DNA of 22,389 nucleotides from a virus: the IMG/VR virus record IMGVR_UViG_3300025543_000243, positions 1 through 22,389 of that record. One strand, written 5' to 3'. A program made the translations under genes and the position numbers. This document shows positions 1 to 7,313 of this stretch, one piece after another; position 1 is the first letter of the stretch, and every line of letters starts with the position of its first letter. The notes under the pieces were generated by a model. The model had not been told where the DNA came from. It searched no databases and worked only from the letters and a program-made list of their open reading frames with translations.

Positions 1-138
1 GCCTTTTTGTTCTACCCGCAGTTCAGAAGTTTTGGGGTCTGGCAGGTCATGGGTGCCACGCTAGCACAACAGCGGGAAAACCACGACAACCGAGGCGTGC
101 TTGTTTTTGTTAGGCGCTTAGACAGGCGCACAGGGCGC

Positions 139-167
139 TTGCTTTGTTTATCGTTACACATTAGTAT
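139..167 (+). promoter_or_regulatory. Leaderless promoter for the PrimPol-like gene
   Basis: A -35-like TTGCTT (139-144), a 17-nt spacer and a -10-like TAGTAT (162-167) lie 7 nt before the ATG at 175. No Shine-Dalgarno sequence is visible. This is the geometry of a leaderless actinobacterial transcript, where transcription starts at or next to the start codon. The stretch before it (1-138) shows no assignable gene; the end of an upstream gene could lie there but I cannot recognise one. Confidence 0.55.
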
Positions 168-174
168 TAACGTT

Positions 175-750
175 ATGGATGCATGCATTGTTTGTGGTGG
201 TCCGGTTGCTATTCCTGCGCGGGGTCGCAGACCGAAGTTCTGTTCTGGGCGTTGTCGCGTGAAGGCGCATCGAGATCAGAAGCGTGTTGTTGAGGGTGTC
301 CCTGCGGAGTTGCGTGAGCGTGACCGGTGGATTCGTCACGAGCAAAAGCGCCCGATGGCTGTAGGTGGTTGGTGGGCTTCGGTCACTGATCCTGCGTGTT
401 GGTCAACGTATCAGGATGCCGCCAATTCGCCTCATGGTGACGGACTTGGTTTTGTGTTAAACGGTGATGGTGTTGTCTGCATCGACCTTGATGATTGTGT
501 GATTGATGGTGTCCCTAATACTCTGGCCCGCGAGTTAATTTTTTCACTGCCAAGAACTTATGTAGAGTTTTCTCCTTCTGGTCGCGGCTTGCATATTTGG
601 GGGTTTGCGGCGTTAGATGCTGGTCGCAAGTTTATGAGAAACGGGCTGAAGGTCGAGGTTTACCCGAATGGGCGTTATCTAACGGTGACGGGTCGCGCTT
701 ACCGCTCGGCACAGTTTGCTGAGTTAGATCTGACTGGGTTGCTAACCTAG
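175..750 (+). CDS. Zinc-ribbon protein with NrS-1-like primase-polymerase (AEP) domain
   Basis: A 191-aa protein. An N-terminal zinc-ribbon-like motif has C4, C7, C23 and C27. It is followed by a basic helix and then a region resembling the N-terminal module of NrS-1-type archaeo-eukaryotic primase-polymerases. D104 and D106 in CIDLDD fit catalytic motif I, SGRGLH (135-140) fits motif II (SxH-like), and E161 in VEVYPNGRYLTVTG may be the motif III acid. The TDPACW segment (72-77) is also typical of these proteins. There is no helicase domain, so it is far shorter than full NrS-1 polymerase and may be an accessory or degenerate primase. The reading frame stays open upstream to position 7, but the ATG at 175 is preferred because it starts just before the Cys motif and sits behind a leaderless promoter. 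It lies 4 bp before terS. Confidence 0.6.
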   Translation: MDACIVCGGPVAIPARGRRPKFCSGRCRVKAHRDQKRVVEGVPAELRERDRWIRHEQKRPMAVGGWWASVTDPACWSTYQDAANSPHGDGLGFVLNGDGVVCIDLDDCVIDGVPNTLARELIFSLPRTYVEFSPSGRGLHIWGFAALDAGRKFMRNGLKVEVYPNGRYLTVTGRAYRSAQFAELDLTGLLT

Positions 751-754
751 AGTT

Positions 755-1207
755 ATGCCTAATCCTCCTAAACCCTTAGAACAGAAACGTTTGCTCGGTA
801 ATCCTGGTAAACGTGCTATGCCCAGTGATGGCTCTACTATTACCCTGTTTGCTGGGGTCAGGGAACCGTTGGCTCCGCTTGGTGTGGCTGGTCAGGCGTT
901 GTGGGATTCTGTTTTCTCTGAGGGCGAGTTGTGGGTTAGCCCTCGCACTGATGTTGCTTGGTTGCAGGTTGTGTGTGAGTTGTTGGATAGGCGTGACGTG
1001 TTGAAGCAGGAGTGGAGTGCTGATCCTACTAACCGGCAGGTAAACATGTCGTTGTTGGAAACCGAGAGGCTCATTCAGTCTGGGTTGGGGTTGCTTGGGT
1101 TTACACCTACTGATCGGAGTCGTTTGGGTGTTGCCGAGGTGAAGGCGAAATCTAAGCTTGAGGAATTGATGGAGCGCCGCGCTAACCGCGAAGATGCTCG
1201 TGAATAG
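755..1207 (+). CDS. terS: Terminase small subunit, P27 family
   Basis: A 150-aa protein. The N-terminus MPNPPKPLEQKRLLGNPGKR matches the typical opening of P27-family small terminases from actinophages (a proline-rich start, then xLGNPGKR). The small subunit recognises the packaging site on concatemeric phage DNA and delivers it to the large subunit. The charged C-terminus probably contacts TerL. The stop codon overlaps the start of the large-subunit gene by 14 nt, so the two are translationally coupled. No strong Shine-Dalgarno precedes the ATG, so expression may depend on reading through from the upstream gene. Confidence 0.85.
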   Translation: MPNPPKPLEQKRLLGNPGKRAMPSDGSTITLFAGVREPLAPLGVAGQALWDSVFSEGELWVSPRTDVAWLQVVCELLDRRDVLKQEWSADPTNRQVNMSLLETERLIQSGLGLLGFTPTDRSRLGVAEVKAKSKLEELMERRANREDARE

Positions 1208-2708
1208 TTGGCCTCCTAAATGGTTGACTCCTATACCTGATGAGGCTATTGCTCGGGGAAAACTTGAGGAACCTGCGACAGAGTTTATTGGCGCGTATGG
1301 TCGCATCACGAAAGATTCTGTTGCGGGGAAGGCTGGTTCTCCGTTGGTGTTGCGGGATTGGCAGAAGTCGCTGGTCGAACATTTGTTCGCATGGGATGAG
1401 GATGGGCTCCGTAACCGTGTTTCTCTGGTGGGCATGCCACGCAAATCAGGAAAAAGTGCGCTTGGTTCTGCTATCGGTTTGTATTCGCTAATCCTTGGCC
1501 CTAAAGGTGCGGAGGTTTACAGCGTTGCTTCCGAGAAAGAACAGGCTCGCATCGTGTTTAGTGATGCTCGCCGCACAGTGGAGGCGTCACCTGAACTTTC
1601 CGCCATTACTAAACTGTATCGAGATGCTATTGAGCTGCCCTCGTTCAATTCTGTTTATCGGGTGCTATCGGCTGACAGTGCCTCCAAAGAAGGATACAGT
1701 CCCACCTGCGTAATTTTTGATGAAGTTCACGCCCAGGCTGACAGAACCCTTTGGGATGTTTTCTCGCTCGCAATGGGTTCGCGTGGAAAGCTCGCAACTA
1801 TGATTGGCATCACCACTGCTGGTGTGCGTTCAGACCGTACCGGTAAAGATTCAATCGCTTACTCTTTGTACCAGTACGGGCAAAAGGTGGCTCGCGGTGA
1901 GGAAAAAGATGACAGTTTCTTCATGGCATGGTGGGAGTCAGAAGGTGATCACAGGTTGCGCGAAACGTGGATGGAAGCGAACCCTGGCTTCGGCGATCTG
2001 AGCGCAGAATCAGATTTTGAGTCTGCTATCCGTAGGACACCAGAAGCAGAGTTTAGAATCAAGCGTTGCAACCAGTGGGTCAGCTCTGTGGAAACTTGGT
2101 TGCCTGCGGGTGTGTGGGATGAGCGTGTTGGCGAGGTGGTTCTTGCACCTGAAGATGAGATTGTTCTTGGTTTTGACGGTTCCTACAATGGTGACGCTTC
2201 GGTTATCTGTGGGGCGGTCATTCCCAAAGTTGAGGGCGAGCCAGTGAAACTGTTTTTGGTCAAAGCTTGGGAGAAAGACATTGAGCACGATGCGGATGAT
2301 TGGCGGGTGGACATCGGGGAGGTGGAACAAACCATCATGGATTTCTGTCAAAAGCACACAGTTCGAGAGATTGCTTGTGACCCTTTCCGATGGCAGCGCT
2401 CAATGGAGGTTTTAGAGAATAAGGGTTTGCCTGTTGTGGCGTTCCCGCAGTCCCCACAGCGCATGATCAAAGCTTGTGCTCGGTTTTATGATGCGGTTGC
2501 TGATGGGAACCTAATACATGACGGCGATCCGTTGTTTTCGCGCCATATCGGTAACACTGCGGTGAAGCTGACACCTGCAGGGCCACACATCAAGAAAGAG
2601 AATCCAAACTCTCCCAGGAAGATTGACGCGGCTGTGGCGGCGATACTGGCGCATGACCGCGCCTCCGGTAAGATAGAAGAACGAGTGGTCCCCGAGTTTT
2701 TCGGTTAG
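1194..2708 (+). CDS. terL: Terminase large subunit (ATPase-nuclease packaging motor)
   Basis: A 504-aa protein, the usual length for a P27-partner (Terminase_1 type) large subunit. The N-terminal ATPase has a Walker A motif GMPRKSGKS (80-88), Walker B CVIFDE (172-177) and a coupling motif ATMIGITTAG (201-210). The C-terminal RNase H-like nuclease has three conserved acids: D328 in GFDGSYNGD, D396 in ACDPFRW and D478 in RKIDAA. It cuts phage concatemers and pumps DNA into the prohead through the portal. The ATG at 1194 lies inside the end of terS. The protein is complete with no missing motif. Confidence 0.95.
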   Translation: MLVNSWPPKWLTPIPDEAIARGKLEEPATEFIGAYGRITKDSVAGKAGSPLVLRDWQKSLVEHLFAWDEDGLRNRVSLVGMPRKSGKSALGSAIGLYSLILGPKGAEVYSVASEKEQARIVFSDARRTVEASPELSAITKLYRDAIELPSFNSVYRVLSADSASKEGYSPTCVIFDEVHAQADRTLWDVFSLAMGSRGKLATMIGITTAGVRSDRTGKDSIAYSLYQYGQKVARGEEKDDSFFMAWWESEGDHRLRETWMEANPGFGDLSAESDFESAIRRTPEAEFRIKRCNQWVSSVETWLPAGVWDERVGEVVLAPEDEIVLGFDGSYNGDASVICGAVIPKVEGEPVKLFLVKAWEKDIEHDADDWRVDIGEVEQTIMDFCQKHTVREIACDPFRWQRSMEVLENKGLPVVAFPQSPQRMIKACARFYDAVADGNLIHDGDPLFSRHIGNTAVKLTPAGPHIKKENPNSPRKIDAAVAAILAHDRASGKIEERVVPEFFG

Positions 2709-2715
2709 GAACGGT

Positions 2716-2844
2716 ATGTCTACTGTGCTACAGGTTGTGGGTATGGTTGCAATCACCGCTGGTGCGGTTATGTTCAGCATTCCTGTTGGTCTAGTTGTGG
2801 GTGGCATTTTTTTGGTCGTTGTTGGTTTCGCGTTAGGGAAGTAA
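2716..2844 (+). CDS. 42-aa hydrophobic protein, two predicted membrane helices
   Basis: The 42-aa protein is almost entirely hydrophobic, with two probable membrane-spanning stretches (about residues 5-20 and 22-40) and a final GK. It starts 7 bp after terL and ends 3 bp before the portal GTG, so it is embedded in the packaging operon. It is short for a holin and far from the lysis genes, so a lysis role is doubtful. Small membrane proteins between terL and portal occur in other actinophages as unassigned genes. The Shine-Dalgarno is weak (GGAACGGT just upstream), so coupling to terL is likely. Function unknown. Confidence 0.65.
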   Translation: MSTVLQVVGMVAITAGAVMFSIPVGLVVGGIFLVVVGFALGK

Positions 2845-2847
2845 TTC

Positions 2848-4212
2848 GTGGTTCTTAATAAGTTGTTCGAGCAGCGCGCCATTTCGTTCCAGAACGTGTT
2901 TGAGTCTGGCGATGACATCAACTTTGGCAACCTGTCAGACACTTTCATTGACTCTAAAAACGTTTTCCAGGTCAACGCAGTCTTTTCCGCTGTTTCGTTG
3001 ATTGCTGACACGATTAGCACCCTGCCAATCGATTCTTATATTCGTTTAGATGGTCAGAGGCGCGCATTCCGGCCCAAACCGGCATGGGTGCAACAGCCTG
3101 ACATTGCTTTGCCTCGCACAGCTTTCTGGAACTCTGCGATTGTGTCTTTGTTGCTCGATGGCAACCTTTTTGTGCGCATTGTGCCTGGTCGTGACGGAAC
3201 GGTTGCAAACCTTGTAGTGCTAAACCCTAAAACGGTGGATGTGAAGCGTAATAAGCGCCAAGAGCTTACTTTCACTGTCGAGGGTGAGTCACGCCCACTA
3301 ACCTCTGAGCAGATCCTTTTTATCCCTGATGTGTTGCGCCCTGGGACTGTGCGCGGTGTGTCGAGGGTTGAAGCGCTGAAGGAGAACTTTGGTTTGGCTA
3401 TGGCGCTTGAAAAGTTTGCTGCTACTTTCTTTGGGCAGGGCACAAACCTTGCAGGTTATATTGAGTTTCCTGGCAACCTGACTGCTGAACAGGCCGAGAA
3501 TCTTGCTACAGGCTTTGACATCAAGCATAAGGGCTGGCGCAGAGGGCACCGCACAGGCATCCTAAGCGGTGGTGCAAGCTTCAAAACGACACAGGTGGAC
3601 CCTGCTTCATCACAGAGTATTGAGGCCCGCAGACTGGCTGTGGAGGATGTGGCCCGCGCGTTCAACGTGCCAGCTAACATGCTCAATATTCCTGGGACAA
3701 CAACTTACGCCTCGGTTGAGCAAAACAATTTGCAATTCATCACGCATACGCTGCGCCCCATTGTGCAAAAGCTTGAAGATTCATTCTCTATGCTTATGGC
3801 GCGTTACCCTGGTGGGGAAACAGCTTTCATCAAGTTCAACCTAGATGGTTTAGCCCGCGCTGACCTCCAAGCTCGCATGAGCGCTTACAGCACTGGATTA
3901 CAGGCCGGATTCTTGACCATCAACGATGTTCGCAGGTTGGAAGATTTGTCTGACATTACTGACCCTGCCGCTTCTGAGGTTCGGGTGCCTCTGGCAAACA
4001 TGAACATTGCTGCAGCTGACCTGATTGCCGATGAGAAGCGAGTGAAGATGGCGCAGGTTCTTGTTCTGTCTGGTTATGATCCTGCACAGGCTTTGGCAGC
4101 TGTCGGCCTTGACCCAATTACTCACACAGGTTTGGCTTCTACCCAGTTGCAGAGCGTTGCTCAGGTGGATCCTGAGAACCCTGATGCTGTGTATAAGGAT
4201 GAGGTGCAGTAA
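2848..4212 (+). CDS. Portal protein (HK97 family)
   Basis: A 454-aa protein with the overall pattern of HK97-type portals (Phage_portal, PF04860). It has an N-terminal VFSAVSLIADTISTLP helix region, a central beta-rich domain, and the segment ending NVPANMLNIPGTTTYASVEQ with following helices that form the ring crown and clip. The dodecameric portal is the DNA entry vertex and docks TerL and later the head-tail adaptor. The start is a GTG at 2848, 3 bp after the preceding stop. The TAA stop overlaps the next ATG (TAATG at 4210-4214). Confidence 0.93.
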   Translation: MVLNKLFEQRAISFQNVFESGDDINFGNLSDTFIDSKNVFQVNAVFSAVSLIADTISTLPIDSYIRLDGQRRAFRPKPAWVQQPDIALPRTAFWNSAIVSLLLDGNLFVRIVPGRDGTVANLVVLNPKTVDVKRNKRQELTFTVEGESRPLTSEQILFIPDVLRPGTVRGVSRVEALKENFGLAMALEKFAATFFGQGTNLAGYIEFPGNLTAEQAENLATGFDIKHKGWRRGHRTGILSGGASFKTTQVDPASSQSIEARRLAVEDVARAFNVPANMLNIPGTTTYASVEQNNLQFITHTLRPIVQKLEDSFSMLMARYPGGETAFIKFNLDGLARADLQARMSAYSTGLQAGFLTINDVRRLEDLSDITDPAASEVRVPLANMNIAAADLIADEKRVKMAQVLVLSGYDPAQALAAVGLDPITHTGLASTQLQSVAQVDPENPDAVYKDEVQ

Positions 4213-4934
4213 TGGCTTCTGAGGCAATCAATTCTTATGGGATGACTGTTGGAACAGCGACCACAACTATTGTGGGGATGTCTGCTGATGCACAATATGT
4301 GATTATTCAGAATCAGGAACCGTCATCGGACACACTTGATTATGCGCGTGACGGTCATCAGTATTTTGTGTTTCAAACATTTACGATTTCTGCTCTTGGG
4401 ACAGTCAATTTTGCTGTGGCTACTGGGGCTGGTGGCTTACAGGTGGACTATTTTGAAACTACTTCAACGGTTGAGAATGTTTCTACTTATCTAATTGAGG
4501 GGGCAACAGTGGTCACAACTGGTGCCGCGATTCCTGCCTACAATTTGAATAGGAATGTTTCGGATACGGTTTCGGCTGTGTTCAAAGCTGCCACGAGTGT
4601 CACTGGTGGAACGGTTGTTGCACAGGAGTTCATTACTGCGGATAAGAAGGCTGCCGGTGGCGGTAAGACTTCTGGGCAGATTTACACTTTGAAACCATCT
4701 AACGATTATGCTTTGCGTTTCGTAAATGAGGGGAATCAGGAAACTAAAATCTTCTACCAGTTGGGTTTCGTTGAGGACTTCAATGGTAATAATGATGTTT
4801 GGTTGGGTGGATCTGTGGGTTCGGGTTTGCGTTTGCGTGGCGGTCAGACTGTACACCTGCCAATGATTCAAGGGCAGACTCTCTCTGCTGTGGCAAGCCA
4901 GAATGTTCAAATCGCTGTTTTGAGGCAGGACTAA
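4212..4934 (+). CDS. Putative virion protein between portal and protease
   Basis: A 240-aa protein I do not recognise as a named family. It is rich in Thr, Val, Ala and Gly with alternating beta-strand-like stretches, few charged residues and no catalytic motif or signal peptide. It could be two similar beta domains (about 1-100 and 105-240), with a lysine/glycine stretch KKAAGGGK in the second. Position inside the head-assembly operon and composition suggest a structural role such as a capsid decoration or head-fibre protein. It overlaps its neighbours by 1 nt on each side (TAATG at both ends). Virion status is inferred from context. Confidence 0.6.
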   Translation: MASEAINSYGMTVGTATTTIVGMSADAQYVIIQNQEPSSDTLDYARDGHQYFVFQTFTISALGTVNFAVATGAGGLQVDYFETTSTVENVSTYLIEGATVVTTGAAIPAYNLNRNVSDTVSAVFKAATSVTGGTVVAQEFITADKKAAGGGKTSGQIYTLKPSNDYALRFVNEGNQETKIFYQLGFVEDFNGNNDVWLGGSVGSGLRLRGGQTVHLPMIQGQTLSAVASQNVQIAVLRQD

Positions 4935-6589
4935 TGCCGTATTACATTACTGACCAGAACCCTGAGTGTGAGGGTTGGGCTACCGTGAAAGAGGATGGGG
5001 AGTTGCTTGCTTGCCATGCCACGAAACAGGATGCTATTGATCAGGGTGTGGCGGTTGCTTTAGCTGAGGACAGCACGTTCGAGGGGGAACGGTCTGAGCA
5101 ACGCCTTGACTCTGGGCCTCCTGCCGTCATTGTGGATATTGATGGCACGTTGCTTTTCAATGATGGTGTGAATGAGCGCCTGGTGCGCTATTTGGACAGT
5201 TTTGATGACACTGAGATTATTGTGCTCACTGCTCGCGTTGAAACTGATCGCTCGACAACACTTGATGAGCTTGAGGCTGCTGGTGTGGACTATGACCAGC
5301 TGATTATGAAGCCTGATGCTGACCTGGATTCCGCCGATTTCAAAGAGGGTGAAGCTGTCAGGCTTTTGGAAACTTACAACGTGATGGTAGCTATCGATAA
5401 TGACCCTGATAACAGGGAACGGTTCAGGGCGCTTGGCATTACCGCTTTGGACACTGATGAGGTGCCAGATGTTGCCGATCAGCGGGAGATTCGACAGGTT
5501 GATTTGACTCCACCAGCATATATGCGCGCTAGTGCCCGTAGAGGCTTGGCGTGGCATGAGGCTGGACTATCCGGTGACGGTTTGACGCCAGCAACGGTGT
5601 CGGAGGCTCGCGCGATGGCTGACGGCAATATGACCGCTGATAAATGGGTGAGAGTTCGCGCTTTCATTGCAAGACATTTAGTTGATTTAGATGCGCCCGC
5701 TGCTTCTCCTAGTGACCCTGGATTCCCCAGTGCCGGTGTTGTTGCGATTGCTTTATGGGGTGGCGGTAGTTCAAAACGGTCAGCACAACGAGCTTTAGAT
5801 TACGCGGATGGTGTGATTGGTAGAATAGAGGCAGAGAATGAAGGCCGAGCTAAGGGGCAAGCATTGAGCAAGATGGAAACTCGCATTTTTGAGGTTGATG
5901 GTTTTGAGGTACGCGAGGATGCTGCCGGTATGCACCTTGAAGGGTACGCGGCGCTTTTCAACTCTCGTTCTGAGAACCTGGGCGGATTTACTGAAACTAT
6001 TCAGCCTGGTGCTTTCCGCGCTTCCCTGCGTGCCCGCAACGACATCAAAATGTTGTGGAATCATGACAGTGGCGCAGTCCTCGGGAGCACTAGAAGTGGC
6101 ACTCTCACACTGACCGAGGATGATCGCGGGTTGCGAGTGTCAGCCATTTTGCCAAACACTTCGCATGGGCGTGACGCTCGGGAGTTAGTTGCGCGTGGCG
6201 ATATTTCAGCTTTTTCTTTTGGTTTCTCTATGCCTGCTCGTGGCGGGGATCAGTGGAACGGTGAAGGAACCGAGCGCGTACTGAAGTCAGTGCGGTTGCA
6301 TGAAGTTTCGTTAGTTGCTTTCCCTGCGTATCCTGAAACTGCGGGGACTGCTACCGTTCGCGGTTTGGATAAGGTTGCCAAGCGTGCGCAGGTGGATGCA
6401 GATTCTTTAGCTGACGCTTTGTTGAAGATTGAGAACGGCGAGGACATTACTTCTGATGACCGCACATTGTTGCAGTCTGTGATCAATGAGCTGGCTCCGG
6501 AACCTGAAGCTAAAGATGCAGGGTTAGAAAGCGGGTTGGAGATGCTTGCGTTGAAGAAGAAAAAACTACAAATACTGATGGGAAGCTAA
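4934..6589 (+). CDS. Multidomain prohead protease (S78) with HAD phosphatase-like domain
   Basis: A 551-aa protein with four parts. (1) Residues 1-45 are a short N-terminal module (GWATVKEDGELLACH) seen on other actinophage proteases. (2) Residues 63-178 are a HAD-like domain with D68 and D70 in VDIDGT, T99 in VLTAR, K137 or a nearby lysine, and DNDPDN (155-160). (3) Residues 189-300 form a helical module (PPAYMRASARRGLAWHEAG, then LWGGGSSKRSAQRALDYAD) recurrent in actinophage structural proteins. (4) Residues 313-476 are an HK97-type S78 prohead protease with H377 in WNHD, a serine in DISAFSFGF (S425 or S428) and E457 in LHEVSL. The protease matures the capsid by removing the delta domain of the major capsid protein. 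The reading frame is open back to 4799, but ATG 4934 is chosen because it overlaps the previous stop (TAATG). An internal SD plus TTG start at 5864 could give the protease alone. Confidence 0.88.
   Translation: MPYYITDQNPECEGWATVKEDGELLACHATKQDAIDQGVAVALAEDSTFEGERSEQRLDSGPPAVIVDIDGTLLFNDGVNERLVRYLDSFDDTEIIVLTARVETDRSTTLDELEAAGVDYDQLIMKPDADLDSADFKEGEAVRLLETYNVMVAIDNDPDNRERFRALGITALDTDEVPDVADQREIRQVDLTPPAYMRASARRGLAWHEAGLSGDGLTPATVSEARAMADGNMTADKWVRVRAFIARHLVDLDAPAASPSDPGFPSAGVVAIALWGGGSSKRSAQRALDYADGVIGRIEAENEGRAKGQALSKMETRIFEVDGFEVREDAAGMHLEGYAALFNSRSENLGGFTETIQPGAFRASLRARNDIKMLWNHDSGAVLGSTRSGTLTLTEDDRGLRVSAILPNTSHGRDARELVARGDISAFSFGFSMPARGGDQWNGEGTERVLKSVRLHEVSLVAFPAYPETAGTATVRGLDKVAKRAQVDADSLADALLKIENGEDITSDDRTLLQSVINELAPEPEAKDAGLESGLEMLALKKKKLQILMGS
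5852..5866 (+). promoter_or_regulatory. Possible internal ribosome binding site and TTG start for the protease domain
   Basis: Within the protease gene, AAGGGG (5852-5857) lies 6 nt before an in-frame TTG (5864-5866). Translation there would begin MSKMETRIFEV, exactly at the N-terminal edge of the S78 domain. An in-frame ATG follows at 5873. A -10-like GGTAGAAT sits upstream at 5819-5826. This is a prediction from spacing and domain boundary only. Confidence 0.4.
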
Positions 6590-6753
6590 TGGCTACTAAA
6601 GAAGAAATCAAGCGCACCATTTTGAAGGTTGCGGGTAATCCTGAGTCTGGGATTATCAAGGAGCTTGCCGAGGAATGGTCACGCGCGATTGTTGCGCTCG
6701 ATGACGAGCCAACGAAAGAAATCCGTGTGCTGAAAGCTTCTGAGAAGCGCTAA
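6589..6753 (+). CDS. 54-aa conserved structural-operon protein
   Basis: A 54-aa protein with start MATKEEIKRTILKVAGNPESG and an acidic-to-basic helical body. Small proteins of this pattern (MATK-E-I---IL-VAGNP-SG-I--LA) are common near the capsid genes of actinophages and their prophages. Their function is not established as far as I know. The ATG overlaps the protease stop (TAATG at 6587-6591), indicating translational coupling. A terminator follows 10 bp after the stop, so this is the last gene of the packaging/protease operon. Confidence 0.8.
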   Translation: MATKEEIKRTILKVAGNPESGIIKELAEEWSRAIVALDDEPTKEIRVLKASEKR

Positions 6754-6763
6754 AACGGGTTTT

Positions 6764-6807
6764 CCCCTGCCAGGTATTCCCTTTCTCTGGTGGGGGTTTT
6801 TCTTTTC
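6764..6807 (+). terminator. Rho-independent terminator after the protease operon
   Basis: A 10-bp stem, CCCCTGCCAG (6764-6773) with CTGGTGGGGG (6787-6796), has two G-U pairs and a 13-nt loop. It is followed directly by TTTTTCTTTT. It separates the packaging operon from the next unit. Confidence 0.85.
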
Positions 6808-6827
6808 TAATTTGTTTGTGTTTGGGG

Positions 6828-6855
6828 TTGCGTTATCTGTGTCTACTGGTATACA
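6828..6855 (+). promoter_or_regulatory. Promoter of the insulated 76-aa gene (extended -10)
   Basis: TTGCGT (6828-6833), a 16-nt spacer and TATACA (6850-6855) preceded by TGG give a -35 plus extended -10 (TGn) promoter. It lies just after the terminator. The predicted start point is next to an in-frame ATG at 6864, 8 nt after the -10. A GCTGG/CCAGC hairpin (6888-6902) lies in the leader just before the Shine-Dalgarno. Confidence 0.65.
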
Positions 6856-6917
6856 CTTTAGATATGCTCACCAACTCAACCCCCACAGCTGGAACTACCA
6901 GCGGAAAGGAGTCCATC

Positions 6918-7148
6918 ATGGACTTGCTACTTCGTACCTCTGTTATTCACCCAGATCACGGTGTCGTGACTGTCGAGCTTGATGCTGAGGGAATCTTCCC
7001 TGGTGTCTACCCTCTGACTCAGTGCTGTGAGGCAGCTGCCTCTGGCATCGCAGACTATGTAGGGTGCAAGGGTTGCTACCAGCCTGTACCTGAGTGGTTC
7101 GGTTCCTTCGCTAAGGATCTGAATGGGCTCAAGGCAACATTCGCCTAA
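6918..7148 (+). CDS. 76-aa protein with CC and CxxC cysteines, own transcription unit
   Basis: A 76-aa protein with a beta-rich N-terminal half and a cysteine-bearing second half: QCCEAAASG and then GCKGCY. This is the spacing of a small zinc ribbon, and CC...CxxCY motifs occur in short actinobacterial and actinophage proteins of unknown function. The ATG at 6918 is chosen because AAAGGAG (6905-6911) lies 6 nt upstream. An alternative in-frame ATG at 6864 is 8 nt after the -10 box and would be leaderless, adding 18 residues rich in Thr and Ser. The gene has its own promoter and is flanked by terminators on both sides. It is expressed apart from the head genes around it, as expected of a regulatory or host-directed gene. 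Function unknown. Confidence 0.75.
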   Translation: MDLLLRTSVIHPDHGVVTVELDAEGIFPGVYPLTQCCEAAASGIADYVGCKGCYQPVPEWFGSFAKDLNGLKATFA

Positions 7149-7165
7149 GTCCTTCTCAAAGAGAG

Positions 7166-7192
7166 CCCTCGCTTCGGCGGGGGTTTTCTTTT
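7166..7192 (+). terminator. Rho-independent terminator with TTCG tetraloop
   Basis: CCCTCGC (7166-7172), a TTCG loop (7173-7176) and GCGGGGG (7177-7183) form a 7-bp stem with one G-U pair, followed by TTTTCTTTT. It ends the 76-aa gene unit and insulates the capsid gene. Confidence 0.85.
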
Positions 7193-7218
7193 GCCTCAAC
7201 TGATTACAAGTGACGGTT

Positions 7219-7224
7219 TACAAT
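7219..7224 (+). promoter_or_regulatory. Possible -10 box of the capsid gene
   Basis: TACAAT (7219-7224) is the best -10-like hexamer between the terminator and the capsid gene. No good -35 lies at the right distance. It would leave an untranslated leader of about 80 nt. The leader has two short GTCAAC copies (7242-7247 and 7268-7273) whose role, if any, is unknown. Because a terminator lies upstream, some promoter is required here. Confidence 0.35.
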
Positions 7225-7313
7225 AGAAGTATCCGGTGTGAGTCAACTCTACGGTGAGTAATTCTGCGTCAACGCGGTTGCGATTTCATAGTCATTCCAA
7301 TAAGGAGAAATAA

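Noticed and set aside
7-174. Upstream extension of the PrimPol-like frame to an ATG-like start near position 7
   Set aside because: The extra 56 residues look random, have no ribosome site, and the promoter and Cys motif point to ATG 175.
776-1444. 222-codon antisense open frame across terS/terL
   Set aside because: It lies opposite two well-recognised genes, has no start signal and a composition expected of a complement frame.
4491-4910. 139-codon antisense open frame opposite the virion-like gene
   Set aside because: No start signal, no recognisable motif, and the sense strand is part of a tightly coupled operon.
4799-4933. Longer N-terminus for the protease gene from ATG 4799
   Set aside because: It would overlap the previous gene by 136 nt, and ATG 4934 forms the usual TAATG junction.
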